Positions 1-8,279 of a stretch of DNA of 47,948 nt are shown here, piece by piece. The DNA is taken from assembly GCA_959608885.1 (NCBI GenBank), contig CAUHSG010000014.1:1-47948 (forward strand). Reading direction: 5' to 3'. The position numbers and the translations under genes were made by a program. Every line of letters begins with the position of its first letter. Positions within the stretch are counted from its first letter, which is position 1. Source of the DNA: an uncultured Coriobacteriia bacterium. GTDB taxonomy: Bacteria > Actinomycetota > Coriobacteriia > Coriobacteriales > QAMH01. The notes under the pieces are model-generated. The model searched no databases, had not been told where the DNA came from, and saw nothing but the letters and a program-made list of their open reading frames with translations.

Positions 1-9
1 AGGAGGAAG

Positions 10-37
10 CTTGGATACGCCGTCTAGGCGGTCCAAG
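10..37. other. Hairpin at left edge
   Basis: CTTGGA (10-15) pairs with TCCAAG (32-37) and CGCC (18-21) with GGCG (27-30), giving an interrupted 10-bp stem around GTCTA. No clean T-run follows on either strand, so a terminator role for the minus-strand peptidase gene is possible but unproven. Confidence 0.35.
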
Positions 38-77
38 AAAACGTCCGCACCCCCCTTTGCGTGATTCGTTGCGCACA

Positions 78-176
78 ATCGCAAAAAACGTGCACGAATC
101 CAGACTCATACGCACATAAACGCAATTTCTTTACATAAAACCAGATTCAACTTCACACTATCGCAAAAAACGCGCA
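78..176. repeat. Two direct copies of a 17-bp A-rich motif
   Basis: ATCGCAAAAAACGTGCA (78-94) and ATCGCAAAAAACGCGCA (160-176) differ at one base and start 82 bp apart, in the gene-free stretch 1-182 downstream of the C39 peptidase gene. Their role is unknown. They could belong to the control region of a gene beyond the left edge. Nothing else recognisable was seen in this gap. Confidence 0.5.
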
Positions 177-182
177 TGGCAA

Positions 183-1043
183 CTACACCGAGTAGGCCCA
201 GAAGTTACGCGCTTGCGCGATGAGCTTGTCGAGATCCCAGGGCTTGTTCGTGCGCTCCACGCTATTGGGGTCGCGGATGATGGCGCGCCCGTTTTCGTCG
301 ATTCCGCAGATCACGATGAAGTGCCCAGTTGTCGTAAAGTCACCGGGTCCCATGATCGCGATGACGGGGCGGCCGGCACTGACACGGCCCTTGATCATGC
401 TCTTGTCAGCAGGAAGTTCCTCGGCGTTGAGCCCTAGGCCCTGTGCGCCCTTGGTCATGAAATTCCAGCTCGTCGCGCTGTCATCGACATACCCACCGTT
501 TTCTGCATACGCGCACATCTTGGACGGATCCATTTCCTTGCGACCTGTGAGGTTTACGTACACCATCGATAGGCAAGTGGGACCACATCCGCTTTGACCA
601 AGCGTGTCGTGTGCGTAGTGAGTGTCGGCCCATTGGGTATCGGTCTGGTAGAGGGCGGGCGTACTGCCGCGTTTCCATTCGGATTTCGGAGTGCTGGCGA
701 TTGCCGTTGCGCTGGCACCGCTCATGCCGCCAAGTGATGGAATCATGGGTTCTATCGAGGCGCTCGCGAAATATGATGCGCAGAGAAAGCCGAGCACTAG
801 CATGCAGACGACGATCAGCTTGCCCTTGCGATGGGAGATACCGCGACGCTTCGAACGTGCAGGTGTTCTGCGTACCTGGATGCCCGAACTACTCCTGCGC
901 CGACTTGCCTGCCCCACGCGTATCGAGCTCATGACGGGGTTGGCGGAGCGGCTGGTGTACGAGGAGGAGTAGCGGCTGTATTTCATCAGGTCTTCATTCA
1001 CGATAATCGCCTCGCAATGGTCGCGTATCGACATTGCCATCAT
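183..1043 (-). CDS. Membrane-anchored C39-like cysteine peptidase
   Basis: Predicted papain-like peptidase of the C39/C39_2 type, 286 aa. A basic, Ser/Arg-rich N-terminal tail is followed by one hydrophobic segment (about residues 73-95) that would anchor the protein with its catalytic domain outside the cell. The catalytic Cys is in GQSGCGPTCLSM (C153), the His in TTGHFIVICG (H241), and an Asp follows in IRDPN. I chose the ATG at 1041-1043 because GGGGAG lies 7 nt upstream; an ATG at 1070 in the same frame is the alternative. The gene diverges from the VanR/VanS-like pair, which may control it. The target is unknown: peptide maturation or cell-wall/surface protein processing are both possible. 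Confidence 0.75.
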   Translation of the reverse strand: MMAMSIRDHCEAIIVNEDLMKYSRYSSSYTSRSANPVMSSIRVGQASRRRSSSGIQVRRTPARSKRRGISHRKGKLIVVCMLVLGFLCASYFASASIEPMIPSLGGMSGASATAIASTPKSEWKRGSTPALYQTDTQWADTHYAHDTLGQSGCGPTCLSMVYVNLTGRKEMDPSKMCAYAENGGYVDDSATSWNFMTKGAQGLGLNAEELPADKSMIKGRVSAGRPVIAIMGPGDFTTTGHFIVICGIDENGRAIIRDPNSVERTNKPWDLDKLIAQARNFWAYSV

Positions 1044-1087
1044 GCGAAAACTCCCCATGTCGATGCCCATAGCAAAGCCTTAAGAAT

Positions 1088-1107
1088 TCCTTACGATGTG
1101 GTAAGGA
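1088..1107. promoter_or_regulatory. Inverted repeat between divergent peptidase and response-regulator genes
   Basis: TCCTTAC (1088-1094) and GTAAGGA (1101-1107) are perfect 7-bp arms separated by GATGTG. The position between two divergent genes, one a response regulator, suggests an operator. That is inference from placement and symmetry only. Confidence 0.4.
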
Positions 1108-1143
1108 TGGGGAATGTGGCTGCGAAACCGGCGCGCTTGCAAG

Positions 1144-1149
1144 TAGAAT
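1144..1149 (+). promoter_or_regulatory. -10 element implying a leaderless response-regulator mRNA
   Basis: TAGAAT ends 7 nt before the ATG at 1157, and no Shine-Dalgarno sequence lies between. Transcription would start at or next to the start codon. The -35 is weak (TGCGAA at 1121-1126). Confidence 0.4.
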
Positions 1150-1156
1150 TGTCGCC

Positions 1157-1876
1157 ATGAACACGCAAGCCAAGATACTGATCGTAGATGATGACGAGGC
1201 AATCACCGGTCTGCTCCGGGAGGTGCTCGAGGCCGAGGGCTTCGCCACGCATGAGTGCCTTTCGGGCAAAGGGGCGCTCGATGCCCTGTCAGGCGATGAT
1301 TTCGACCTCGTGCTTCTCGACATCATGATGCCGGGTATGAACGGCTTCGAGACATGCCAGCGCATACGCGAGAACTCGGATGTCCCCGTGGTCTTTCTCA
1401 CGGCCAAGAACGAGGAATCGGATTTGGTGCTAGGATTTTCCCTCGGTGCCGATGACTACATCGTCAAGCCCTTCAAGCCCCGCGAGCTCGTCGCCCGGGT
1501 TCGCACGAGGATTCGCAGGAGCAGGGACCGTGCGGTTGCGAAGACCCCTGGCGTTTTCGATTGCGATGGGCTGCTCATCGACACGACGCGCCATGTCGCA
1601 AGCCTCTACGACGAGGAGCTCAAGCTCACGCCCAAGGAGTTCGGAGTGCTTTCGCTGCTGGCACGCCATGCCGGCAAGCCCGTCGCGATCAAGGACATAT
1701 TCGAGGAGATATGGGACGAGCCCTATAACTCGTTCGACAGCAACACCGTCATGGTGCACATTCGTCGCATTCGCAAGAAGCTGTCCCAGGTCGATTCGTC
1801 GCGCGAGTTCATCAAGACCGTCTTCGGGGTGGGATACAGGCTCGAAGTCGACCGCGGGGAGAGCCGTCATGGCTAG
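1157..1876 (+). CDS. OmpR/PhoB-family response regulator (VanR-like)
   Basis: 239-aa two-domain DNA-binding response regulator. The receiver domain (residues 5-118) has the acidic pocket D11-D13, phospho-acceptor D55 in LVLLDIMMPG, T82 in FLTAKN and K104 in IVKPFKP. The C-terminal winged helix (about 135-235) carries the usual LTPKEFGVL and GVGYRLE signatures. The following kinase gene overlaps its end by 8 nt, so the two are translationally coupled. It lacks an SD and may be leaderless. The partner kinase has a VanS-type H-box, so the pair is best described as VanRS-like. No van resistance genes are nearby; the divergent C39 peptidase is the most likely local target. Confidence 0.9.
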   Translation: MNTQAKILIVDDDEAITGLLREVLEAEGFATHECLSGKGALDALSGDDFDLVLLDIMMPGMNGFETCQRIRENSDVPVVFLTAKNEESDLVLGFSLGADDYIVKPFKPRELVARVRTRIRRSRDRAVAKTPGVFDCDGLLIDTTRHVASLYDEELKLTPKEFGVLSLLARHAGKPVAIKDIFEEIWDEPYNSFDSNTVMVHIRRIRKKLSQVDSSREFIKTVFGVGYRLEVDRGESRHG

Positions 1877-3254
1877 GCTCAAGACGGAGCAAGCGCGCTC
1901 CATGTGGACGAGGCTGGTTATTCGCTACATCCTCGCGCTTCTCGCGTTCACCGTCATCTACGCGGTCATGCTCGTAACATTGGGTAGCGGGATTTCCAGA
2001 TCACTTGGCAATTACATTGCCGATTCGACATCCGAATGGCATTACGTGTCGGTCGACGAGTTCAACGACCTGATGACGAGCGGTCAGCTCAATAGCTCGA
2101 ACTTGCAGGTCATCGAGCTCGGGTCTTATAGCAACTACCGGGATGCGCTGGGTATCGGCACATCGGCGCAAACCGGTTCCGCCATGTCGGGCGAGGCACC
2201 AACGGATCAGGGTCTGGGCCTCGAGGACGATGCGAGCACCCTGACGCAAGACGAGAAGCAGAAGATTCTTCAGGAGAAGGGCCTTTCCGTCGAGGGAATT
2301 CCCATCGTCGCGTATCGTGACTTGAGCACGTACAACGACTTCAAGGTGCTCAAGCCGCTCGTGGCCATCGTGCTCTACATCCTGGGACTCTTCATCATCA
2401 CCTTGCTCTTCATGCGCAGGCCGGTGCGTGCCGTCGATAGCATCGCAGATGTACTCGCGGATCCGGGTCTGGTAAAAGGCGATGCCGTCGAGCTGCCCGA
2501 GAACCTCAAGTCCACGCAGTCCGAAATAGAGCTGCTGCAGATGCGCATCGTCCGTGACGAGATGGCGGCGAAGGCGGCGGAGGAGCGCAAGAACGAGCTC
2601 GTCACCTATCTGGCCCATGACATACGCACGCCGCTCACCTCGGTACGTGGATACCTCGAGCTCATCAGCGAAGCCGATGGCATGGAAGCCGATCGCCAGA
2701 GGGAGTTTGCCGGACGGGCACTTGCCAAGGCAAACCGTCTCGAGTCGCTTGTGGAGGAGCTCTTCGAGATTACCCGCTACAACATGCAGAACATTCCCAT
2801 AGAGCGCGAGGAGCTTGACGTCGGGCTGCTCTGCCGGCAGATTGCCGAGGAGTTCTACCCGCAGGCGCAGTTGCGCGACCTCGTTGTCGAGGTTGATGCC
2901 GAAGAGGGACTCACGGCCTTCTGGGACTCCTCCCGCATGGGTCGCGTGCTCGAGAACGTCCTCAAGAACGCGATGGTGCATGCCAGCGCCGACACCAAGG
3001 TGCTCGTTCGCGCCGTGGCAGATGATGCGAGCATCGTGCTATCCGTGAGCAATCGTGGCAAGGAGATTGCCCCGGAACATCTCGAGCATATCTTTGACAG
3101 GTTCTATCGTGGCGATGTGGCTCGTGGACAGGGTACGGGTGGAGCCGGACTCGGTCTCGCGATCGCCAAGGAGATCGTCGAGGCCCATGGGGGAAGCATC
3201 GAGGCCACGAGCGAGGACGGCCTGACCACCTTCACCATCCGCGTACCGCGATGA
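1869..3254 (+). CDS. VanS-like sensor histidine kinase
   Basis: 461-aa membrane kinase. TM1 lies at about residues 14-36, then an extracytoplasmic sensor loop of roughly 130 residues, TM2 at about 160-180, and the dimerisation helix with phospho-acceptor H250 in YLAHDIRTPLTSVRGYL. The HATPase domain shows an N box (NVLKN, about residue 361) and glycine-rich GTGGAGLGLAI. The H-box wording is typical of VanS-type kinases. The ATG at 1869 overlaps the regulator's stop codon. The gene ends inside the first arm of a hairpin terminator. The signal sensed cannot be read from the sequence; cell-envelope stress or an antibiotic are family-based guesses. Confidence 0.88.
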   Translation: MARLKTEQARSMWTRLVIRYILALLAFTVIYAVMLVTLGSGISRSLGNYIADSTSEWHYVSVDEFNDLMTSGQLNSSNLQVIELGSYSNYRDALGIGTSAQTGSAMSGEAPTDQGLGLEDDASTLTQDEKQKILQEKGLSVEGIPIVAYRDLSTYNDFKVLKPLVAIVLYILGLFIITLLFMRRPVRAVDSIADVLADPGLVKGDAVELPENLKSTQSEIELLQMRIVRDEMAAKAAEERKNELVTYLAHDIRTPLTSVRGYLELISEADGMEADRQREFAGRALAKANRLESLVEELFEITRYNMQNIPIEREELDVGLLCRQIAEEFYPQAQLRDLVVEVDAEEGLTAFWDSSRMGRVLENVLKNAMVHASADTKVLVRAVADDASIVLSVSNRGKEIAPEHLEHIFDRFYRGDVARGQGTGGAGLGLAIAKEIVEAHGGSIEATSEDGLTTFTIRVPR

Positions 3255-3294
3255 AACCAGACAAACGTCGCCGGGGCACTTTTGTCTGGTTTTT
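3254..3294 (+). terminator. Terminator hairpin of the CCAGACA repeat family
   Basis: AAACCAGACAAA (3254-3265) pairs perfectly with TTTGTCTGGTTT (3281-3292) and runs into TTTTT. The loop carries GTCGCCGGGGCAC, the same core as the elements at 35941 and 35995. It starts at the last base of the kinase stop codon. Confidence 0.8.
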
Positions 3295-3350
3295 GTCTGT
3301 CGAGGACGAAATTGGGCTAGAATAGCGTGCTCGAGAGGACTTCATCCACG

Positions 3351-4166
3351 ATGCATGTGAACATCAATACCAACACGTTTGCGGCTTCCTGGCAGCGCCT
3401 TTTCTCGAAGCCAGCGGCCAATCTCGCATTGCGCATCACCTTCATGTTCGCCGGGCTCATCTGCATCGCGCTCGGAATCGCGCTTGCCAAGCTCGCGACC
3501 ATGGGTACTTCGCCCATTTCGAGCGTTCCAGCCGTCATGACCGAGGTGAGCGAGCGCTTTACCATTCCGATGACCATGGGCATGTGGACTTTCGTCTTCA
3601 ACCTGAGCTACTTCCTGCTCGAGCTCGCCTTGCTGCGCCGCGCGTTCAAACCCGTCCAGTTTCTCCAGATTCCACTGTTCTTCGTGCTCTCCGTATTCGT
3701 AGACGTCTGGCTTGGGGTATTTGGCCCGATGGCTCCCGAGGGCTATGCGCAACAGCTTGTCTGGCTGCTCGCCTCCATCGTCGTGCTCGGATTCGGCATC
3801 AGGGTGCAGCTCGCCTCGGATTTGCTCATGACGCCGGGTGATGCGGCCGTGCAGGTCATCGCATATGTATCGAAGATACGATTCAGCCGTTGCAAGGTCA
3901 TCTGGGACGTGTCGCTCATGAGCCTCGCCGCACTCGTCTCCCTGCTGGTGCTTGGCGGCCTGTACCAGGTGCACGAGGGCACGATTATCTCCGCGCTGCT
4001 CGTCGGGCCCATGGTGCGCCTCGTCGATCGCGTCTTCGAGCGTGTGTCCTGGCTGGTTCCACCGGCATCTCGCACTCTCATAGCACCCCTCTGCCCTGTG
4101 GAAGATGCCGAGACGGGATTCGAGCCGGCTCTTGGGGACATGCCCGCGTCGGATTATGCCGAGTAG
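3351..4166 (+). CDS. YczE/YyaS/YitT-like integral membrane protein
   Basis: 271-aa polytopic membrane protein with about five or six hydrophobic segments. After a short cytoplasmic N-terminus comes LRITFMFAGLICIALGIAL and the motif GTSPISSVP, typical of the YczE/YitT-type family, followed by LASDLLMTPGD. The family has no settled biochemical role; membership in transport or membrane homeostasis is inferred by others. I chose the ATG at 3351 because GAGAGGA lies upstream and a TAGAAT -10 at 3318-3323 would place transcription start after an earlier in-frame GTG (3327). A hydrophilic C-terminal tail of about 35 residues follows the last membrane segment. Confidence 0.75.
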   Translation: MHVNINTNTFAASWQRLFSKPAANLALRITFMFAGLICIALGIALAKLATMGTSPISSVPAVMTEVSERFTIPMTMGMWTFVFNLSYFLLELALLRRAFKPVQFLQIPLFFVLSVFVDVWLGVFGPMAPEGYAQQLVWLLASIVVLGFGIRVQLASDLLMTPGDAAVQVIAYVSKIRFSRCKVIWDVSLMSLAALVSLLVLGGLYQVHEGTIISALLVGPMVRLVDRVFERVSWLVPPASRTLIAPLCPVEDAETGFEPALGDMPASDYAE

Positions 4167-4205
4167 TCACGACGGCCGAGTCGAATCGGAGGTCATCGCA
4201 CACGT

Positions 4206-4955
4206 ATGGAGTTCCTGATCGTTTGCCCGCTTGTCTTCTTGGCGGGCCTCGTCGATGCCATAGCCGGCGGTGGGGGATTGATCTCTCTTCCCGCTTATTT
4301 TTTCGCGGGTCTTCCCGTTCACAACGCGATCGCGACCAACAAGCTCTCGAGCACGATGGGGACGACCGTTGCCACCATTCGCTACGTGATGTTCGGCTAT
4401 ATGGTGAAGTGGCTCGTCATTCTCGGCGTTGCCTGTGGCCTGACCGGTTCGTTTCTGGGATCGAACCTCGCTCTCGTCGCCGATAACGTCGCGCTCATGA
4501 TCTTCATGCTCGTGTCGTTACCCCTGGTCGCCTACATCGTGTTTCGCACGCGCGATCTGGACGGATTTGCCGACAGGCCGCTTTCGCGGGCGAAGACACT
4601 TGCGCTTACGGGACTGATCGCGTTTGCGGTCGGCATCTACGACGGCTTCTACGGGCCCGGAACGGGCACCTTCCTCATCCTGTTGCTTACCACGCTCGCG
4701 CATCTGCCGCTCGAGCAGGCGCAGGGCACGACCAAGGCGGTCAATCTCGCCACCAACGTCGCCGCGCTCGTCGTGTTTTTCGTAAGCGGAAACGTGCTCG
4801 TCGTCCTCGGCCTCGTCGCCGGTTTCTTCAACATCGCGGGAAACTGGATCGGCACCAGCCTCTTTCGCAAAAACGGCGCGGCGATCGTGCGTCCGATCAT
4901 GCTCGTGGTCATCGTCCTCTTCGCTGCCAAGCTCGTGAGCGACCTCATCACATGA
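4206..4955 (+). CDS. TSUP family (TauE/SafE) sulfite/organosulfonate-exporter-like permease
   Basis: 249-aa membrane protein with about eight hydrophobic segments. It has the duplicated TSUP signature: AGLVDAIAGGGGLISLP with ATNKLSSTMGT in the first half, and VGIYDGFYGPGTGTFLI with GTTKAVNLATN in the second. Family members export sulfite, sulfoacetate or related anions. Substrate specificity cannot be assigned. CGGAGG lies 13-14 nt before the ATG. It follows the YczE-like gene by 39 nt and probably shares its transcript. Confidence 0.85.
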   Translation: MEFLIVCPLVFLAGLVDAIAGGGGLISLPAYFFAGLPVHNAIATNKLSSTMGTTVATIRYVMFGYMVKWLVILGVACGLTGSFLGSNLALVADNVALMIFMLVSLPLVAYIVFRTRDLDGFADRPLSRAKTLALTGLIAFAVGIYDGFYGPGTGTFLILLLTTLAHLPLEQAQGTTKAVNLATNVAALVVFFVSGNVLVVLGLVAGFFNIAGNWIGTSLFRKNGAAIVRPIMLVVIVLFAAKLVSDLIT

Positions 4956-5006
4956 GATAACGAGCTTGCTCGTTTACCCCGTTCCACGCCCTCACTTTGC
5001 AAGAAC

Positions 5007-5056
5007 TTGACATAAGCCTGACATAAATCGGACGTTAGGGTCATAGCATCTATAGC
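5007..5056 (+). promoter_or_regulatory. PHO-box-like tandem 11-bp repeats before the phosphate transporter
   Basis: Three head-to-tail 11-mers: TTGACATAAGC (5007-5017), CTGACATAAAT (5018-5028) and CGGACGTTAGG (5029-5039). A -10-like TATAGC lies at 5051-5056. Tandem repeats at 11-bp spacing are how PhoP/PhoB-type regulators bind. The next genes are a PiT phosphate transporter and an OmpR-type two-component pair, which supports autoregulated phosphate control. Confidence 0.6.
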
Positions 5057-5090
5057 GCTGGTTGAAATCCCCAGTGGAGGGACTCGGTGC

Positions 5091-6140
5091 ATGGACATAA
5101 CCCTATCGACGATGATTGCCGCCATCGCCTCGGAGCCGGTTTTGCTGCTCATCGTCGTGCTTTGCCTTGGCGCGACCATGGTCAACGGGGCGACCGACGC
5201 ACCCAACGCCATCGCCACGGTGGTGGGGACCCGCGCTATGGGTCCGACATCGGCCATCGTCATGGCGGCGATTTGCAATTTCACCGGCCTCGTCGTCATC
5301 ACGGCGGTGAGCACCGCCGTGGCAAGCACCATCTTTAACATGGTCGATTTTGGCGGTGACAATCGCGCCGCCCTCGTCGCGCTTTCCGCCGCGATGGTCG
5401 CCATCATCGTGTGGGGCGTCGCGGCCTGGGCCTTCGGCATTCCCACGAGCCAGAGCCATTCCCTCATCGCGGGTATCACCGGAGCCGCCATCGCGCTTCA
5501 GGGAGGGCTGGGCGGCGTCAATGCCGCGGAATGGCTGAAGGTCATCTACGGACTTGCCATCAGCACCGGGCTGGGCTTCGGGACGGGATGGCTTTTCGCG
5601 CGGCTCATCAAGCTCATCTGCGCGGGCATGAGCCGTCCGCGCCTGACGGTCTTCTTCAAGTGGGCCCAGATAGTCGCCGGGGCTGGCGTGGCAATGCTCC
5701 ACGGTGCCCAGGACGGCCAGAAGTTCCTGTCCCTCACCATGCTCGCGATGGTGCTCGGCATCTACGGGTCGTCGGAGATGACGGGGTTTCCCCTTTGGGT
5801 CGTCATGCTCATCAGCCTGGTCATGGCGCTCGGCACGGCAGTTGGTGGTCGCAAGATCATCAAGTCGGTCGGCATGAGCATGGTGAAGATGGAGCAATAC
5901 CAGGGGTTCGCCGCGTGCCTGTCCGCATGCTTCTGCATCGGTCTAGCGACCTTTACGGGTGTGCCGATATCGACCACGCACACGAAGACGACGGCCATCA
6001 TGGGCGTAGGAGCGGAGAAGCGCCTTCGCGCCGTGAAGTGGAACCTTGCCGGCAGCATGATCCTCACCTGGGTACTCACCTTTCCTGGTTGCGGAATACT
6101 CGCCTTCGCCTTCACGCATCTCTTCCTGCTCGTTCTATAA
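5091..6140 (+). CDS. PiT-family inorganic phosphate transporter
   Basis: 349-aa secondary phosphate transporter with about ten hydrophobic segments. The duplicated PiT signature is present: GATDAPNAIATVVGTRAM in the N-terminal half and GAQDGQKFLSL with GVPISTTHTKT in the C-terminal half. It carries metal-phosphate/H+ symport across the cytoplasmic membrane. GGAGGG lies about 9 nt before the ATG. Upstream PHO-box-like repeats and a two-component pair immediately downstream suggest phosphate-starvation control. Confidence 0.88.
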   Translation: MDITLSTMIAAIASEPVLLLIVVLCLGATMVNGATDAPNAIATVVGTRAMGPTSAIVMAAICNFTGLVVITAVSTAVASTIFNMVDFGGDNRAALVALSAAMVAIIVWGVAAWAFGIPTSQSHSLIAGITGAAIALQGGLGGVNAAEWLKVIYGLAISTGLGFGTGWLFARLIKLICAGMSRPRLTVFFKWAQIVAGAGVAMLHGAQDGQKFLSLTMLAMVLGIYGSSEMTGFPLWVVMLISLVMALGTAVGGRKIIKSVGMSMVKMEQYQGFAACLSACFCIGLATFTGVPISTTHTKTTAIMGVGAEKRLRAVKWNLAGSMILTWVLTFPGCGILAFAFTHLFLLVL

Positions 6141-6141
6141 T
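6136..6141 (+). promoter_or_regulatory. Consensus -10 immediately before the PhoP-like gene
   Basis: TATAAT overlaps the end of the PiT gene and ends 6 nt before the ATG at 6148, with no Shine-Dalgarno between. A leaderless transcript for the regulator is possible in addition to read-through from the PiT promoter. No good -35 is visible at 17 bp. Confidence 0.4.
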
Positions 6142-6147
6142 GCTCTC

Positions 6148-6843
6148 ATGATTTACTACGTCGAAGATGACATCAACATCCGGGACATGGCACTGTATGC
6201 GCTGGCGTCTCAGGGGCTCGAATCCCGCGGCTTCACCGAGGGCCGTTCGTTTCGTGCGGCATGCCTGGAGGAGGTGCCGGACCTTGTCCTCCTCGACATC
6301 ATGCTTCCCGACGAGGATGGCCTATCCATCCTCTCTTGGATACGCGAATCCTCGCCCATGCCCGAGGTTCCCATCATGATGCTCACTGCGAAGGGGACCG
6401 AGCACGACAAGGTCACGGGTCTTGACCTTGGCGCGGATGACTACCTGGCCAAGCCCTTCGGCATCATGGAGCTCGTGAGTCGCTCCAAGGCGCTACTCAG
6501 GAGATCCGCCCTTTCCCACGTGCCCACCGACGAGTATGACGAGAGCGTCGTCATCGGGGATCTCAGGCTCTCGACCGGAGACCACCGCGCCTTTGTCGGG
6601 GACAATGAGCTCGTGCTGACCCTCAAGGAATTCGACCTTCTGAAGAAGCTGATGGAGAGCCCCGGGCGGGTGTTCAGCCGTGCCCAGCTCCTGGAAGACG
6701 TGTGGAAGGTCGATTTCGCCGGCGGGACACGTACGGTCGACACCCACGTCCAGACGCTCAGGCGCAAGCTCAACGAGGCGCGCATGGGGTCGGGCGCGGC
6801 TATCGAAACCGTGCGCGGCGTGGGCTATAGGCTCGCCGGGTAG
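6148..6843 (+). CDS. OmpR-family response regulator, PhoP/PhoB-like
   Basis: 231 aa. The receiver domain carries E6-D7-D8, phospho-acceptor D50 in LVLLDIMLPDEDG, T80 in MMLTAKG and K102 in YLAKPFG. The C-terminal winged helix shows LTLKEFDLLKKL, a TRTVDTHVQTLRRKL recognition region and a GVGYRL ending. It starts 8 nt after the PiT gene and abuts the kinase gene. The phosphate role is inferred from the neighbouring transporter and the PHO-like box. Confidence 0.85.
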   Translation: MIYYVEDDINIRDMALYALASQGLESRGFTEGRSFRAACLEEVPDLVLLDIMLPDEDGLSILSWIRESSPMPEVPIMMLTAKGTEHDKVTGLDLGADDYLAKPFGIMELVSRSKALLRRSALSHVPTDEYDESVVIGDLRLSTGDHRAFVGDNELVLTLKEFDLLKKLMESPGRVFSRAQLLEDVWKVDFAGGTRTVDTHVQTLRRKLNEARMGSGAAIETVRGVGYRLAG

Positions 6844-8232
6844 GTGCACGTGACCCCGCAGCCCCAAAACGGCAAGAGACTTTCGACGAGGCTTTTCGCG
6901 GCCCTCGTCCTCATGTCGCTTTTGGTACTCCTTGCCGCCGTCAGTGCCCTTGTCGCGGTTAGCTGGACCATATACGAGCAAGATGCCGAAGACGTCCTCG
7001 TGGACCAGACGAGAAAATGTGGTACCGAGTTGTCCGTCCTCGACGAGGCGCAGGCGATCTCGCGCCTTTCGACGATGGTGCCCGCGGACACGAGGGCCAC
7101 CCTGATCGCGGGCGATGGGACCGTGCTCTACGACTCGTCCTACGATGCACAGGCAATGCCGAATCACGGGAATCGCGAGGAAGTCGTTGCCGCCCGGTTC
7201 GGAAAGGGGGCCGTCACCTTGCGCACGTCTGCGACCACGGGAACGGACACCCTGTACGCTGCCGTGCTCGTTGGCGAGTCCGACGAGGTCCTCAGGCTCT
7301 CCACGACGAGGCCGTCGATTGGGCGCTATCTGGAAAGCCTGATGACGCCGCTTCTGATCATCATGGCCCTGGCCATAGTCCTGTCACTCGTGATGGCGCG
7401 CGTCATCACGAGGATGATCACCGCGCCTCTCGTCGCGATCAATCCGGAGAAGCCCCTGGAAAGTGACACGTATGCGGAGATCTCGCCGCTTCTGACCCGG
7501 ATCGAGGCCCAGAAGCGGAAGCTCGTGGACCAGAACGCCCAGTTGGAAAGGGCCGTCGCCTTACGACGCGAGTTCACCGGCAACGTGAGCCACGAGATGA
7601 AATCACCGCTTCAGGTCATAAGTGGATACGCCGAGCTCATAGAGAACGGCATCGCGAGTCAGGAGGACGGACGCAAGTTCGCCGGGCTCATCTACGCGGA
7701 ATCGCAGTCGATGCGCAGGCTCATAGACGACGTGCTCATGCTCTCGAGGCTCGACGAGAGCGTGTCCGCCGAGGCGCGTGCTTTCGACCTGGTCGCCGTA
7801 TCCAGACGCGCCCTCGACAGACTGGATTCGACGGCGGAGGCGCGTGGCATACGGATAGTGCTGGTCGCACCGGATGCCGTGCGCGTGCTGGGGTACGAGA
7901 CCACGGCGGAGCAGGTCGTTTACAATCTTATCGACAACGCCATCCGCCATGGTCGAGAAGACGGGCGGGTCGAAGTGCACATTTCGGATCCGGATCCGGA
8001 CGTGATCCTGGCCGTATCTGATGACGGCGAGGGAATACCCGTGGAGTTGAGGGAGCGCGTGTTCGAGCGCTTCTATCGCGTCGACCCGTCGCGTTCGCGC
8101 GAAACCGGGGGAACGGGACTGGGGCTGGCCATCGTAAAGCATGGTGTCGAGTCCATGGGCGGAAGCGTCCGCGTGGACGATTCCAGGCTCGGCGGGGCGA
8201 AGTTCACTGTTACGTTGCCGGGCATGGAATGA
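6844..8232 (+). CDS. Sensor histidine kinase, PhoR-like
   Basis: 462-aa kinase starting at GTG directly after the regulator's stop. It has TM1 at about residues 15-40, an extracytoplasmic region of about 120 residues, TM2 at about 168-192, a short linker, phospho-acceptor H250 in NVSHEMKSPLQVISGY, N box NLIDNAIRHG, DDGEGIP and GTGLGLAIV. The extracytoplasmic domain and H-box resemble those of PhoR/WalK-type kinases. A second in-frame GTG at 6850 could also be the start. The stop codon lies inside a GAGACA-type hairpin. Confidence 0.85.
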   Translation: MHVTPQPQNGKRLSTRLFAALVLMSLLVLLAAVSALVAVSWTIYEQDAEDVLVDQTRKCGTELSVLDEAQAISRLSTMVPADTRATLIAGDGTVLYDSSYDAQAMPNHGNREEVVAARFGKGAVTLRTSATTGTDTLYAAVLVGESDEVLRLSTTRPSIGRYLESLMTPLLIIMALAIVLSLVMARVITRMITAPLVAINPEKPLESDTYAEISPLLTRIEAQKRKLVDQNAQLERAVALRREFTGNVSHEMKSPLQVISGYAELIENGIASQEDGRKFAGLIYAESQSMRRLIDDVLMLSRLDESVSAEARAFDLVAVSRRALDRLDSTAEARGIRIVLVAPDAVRVLGYETTAEQVVYNLIDNAIRHGREDGRVEVHISDPDPDVILAVSDDGEGIPVELRERVFERFYRVDPSRSRETGGTGLGLAIVKHGVESMGGSVRVDDSRLGGAKFTVTLPGME

Positions 8233-8263
8233 GACAATGTCCCTGAGCGACTGTCTCATTTCA
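8228..8263 (+). terminator. GAGACA-family hairpin ending the phosphate operon
   Basis: AATGAGACA (8228-8236) pairs with TGTCTCATT (8252-8260), followed by a short T-rich tail. It includes the kinase stop codon (TGA 8230-8232). Confidence 0.65.
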
Positions 8264-8279
8264 AAGAGGAGGGTCCACG

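Noticed and set aside
2001..2981. 326-codon minus-strand frame inside the VanS-like gene
   Set aside because: The kinase motifs are all in the plus frame; the antisense product has no family features.
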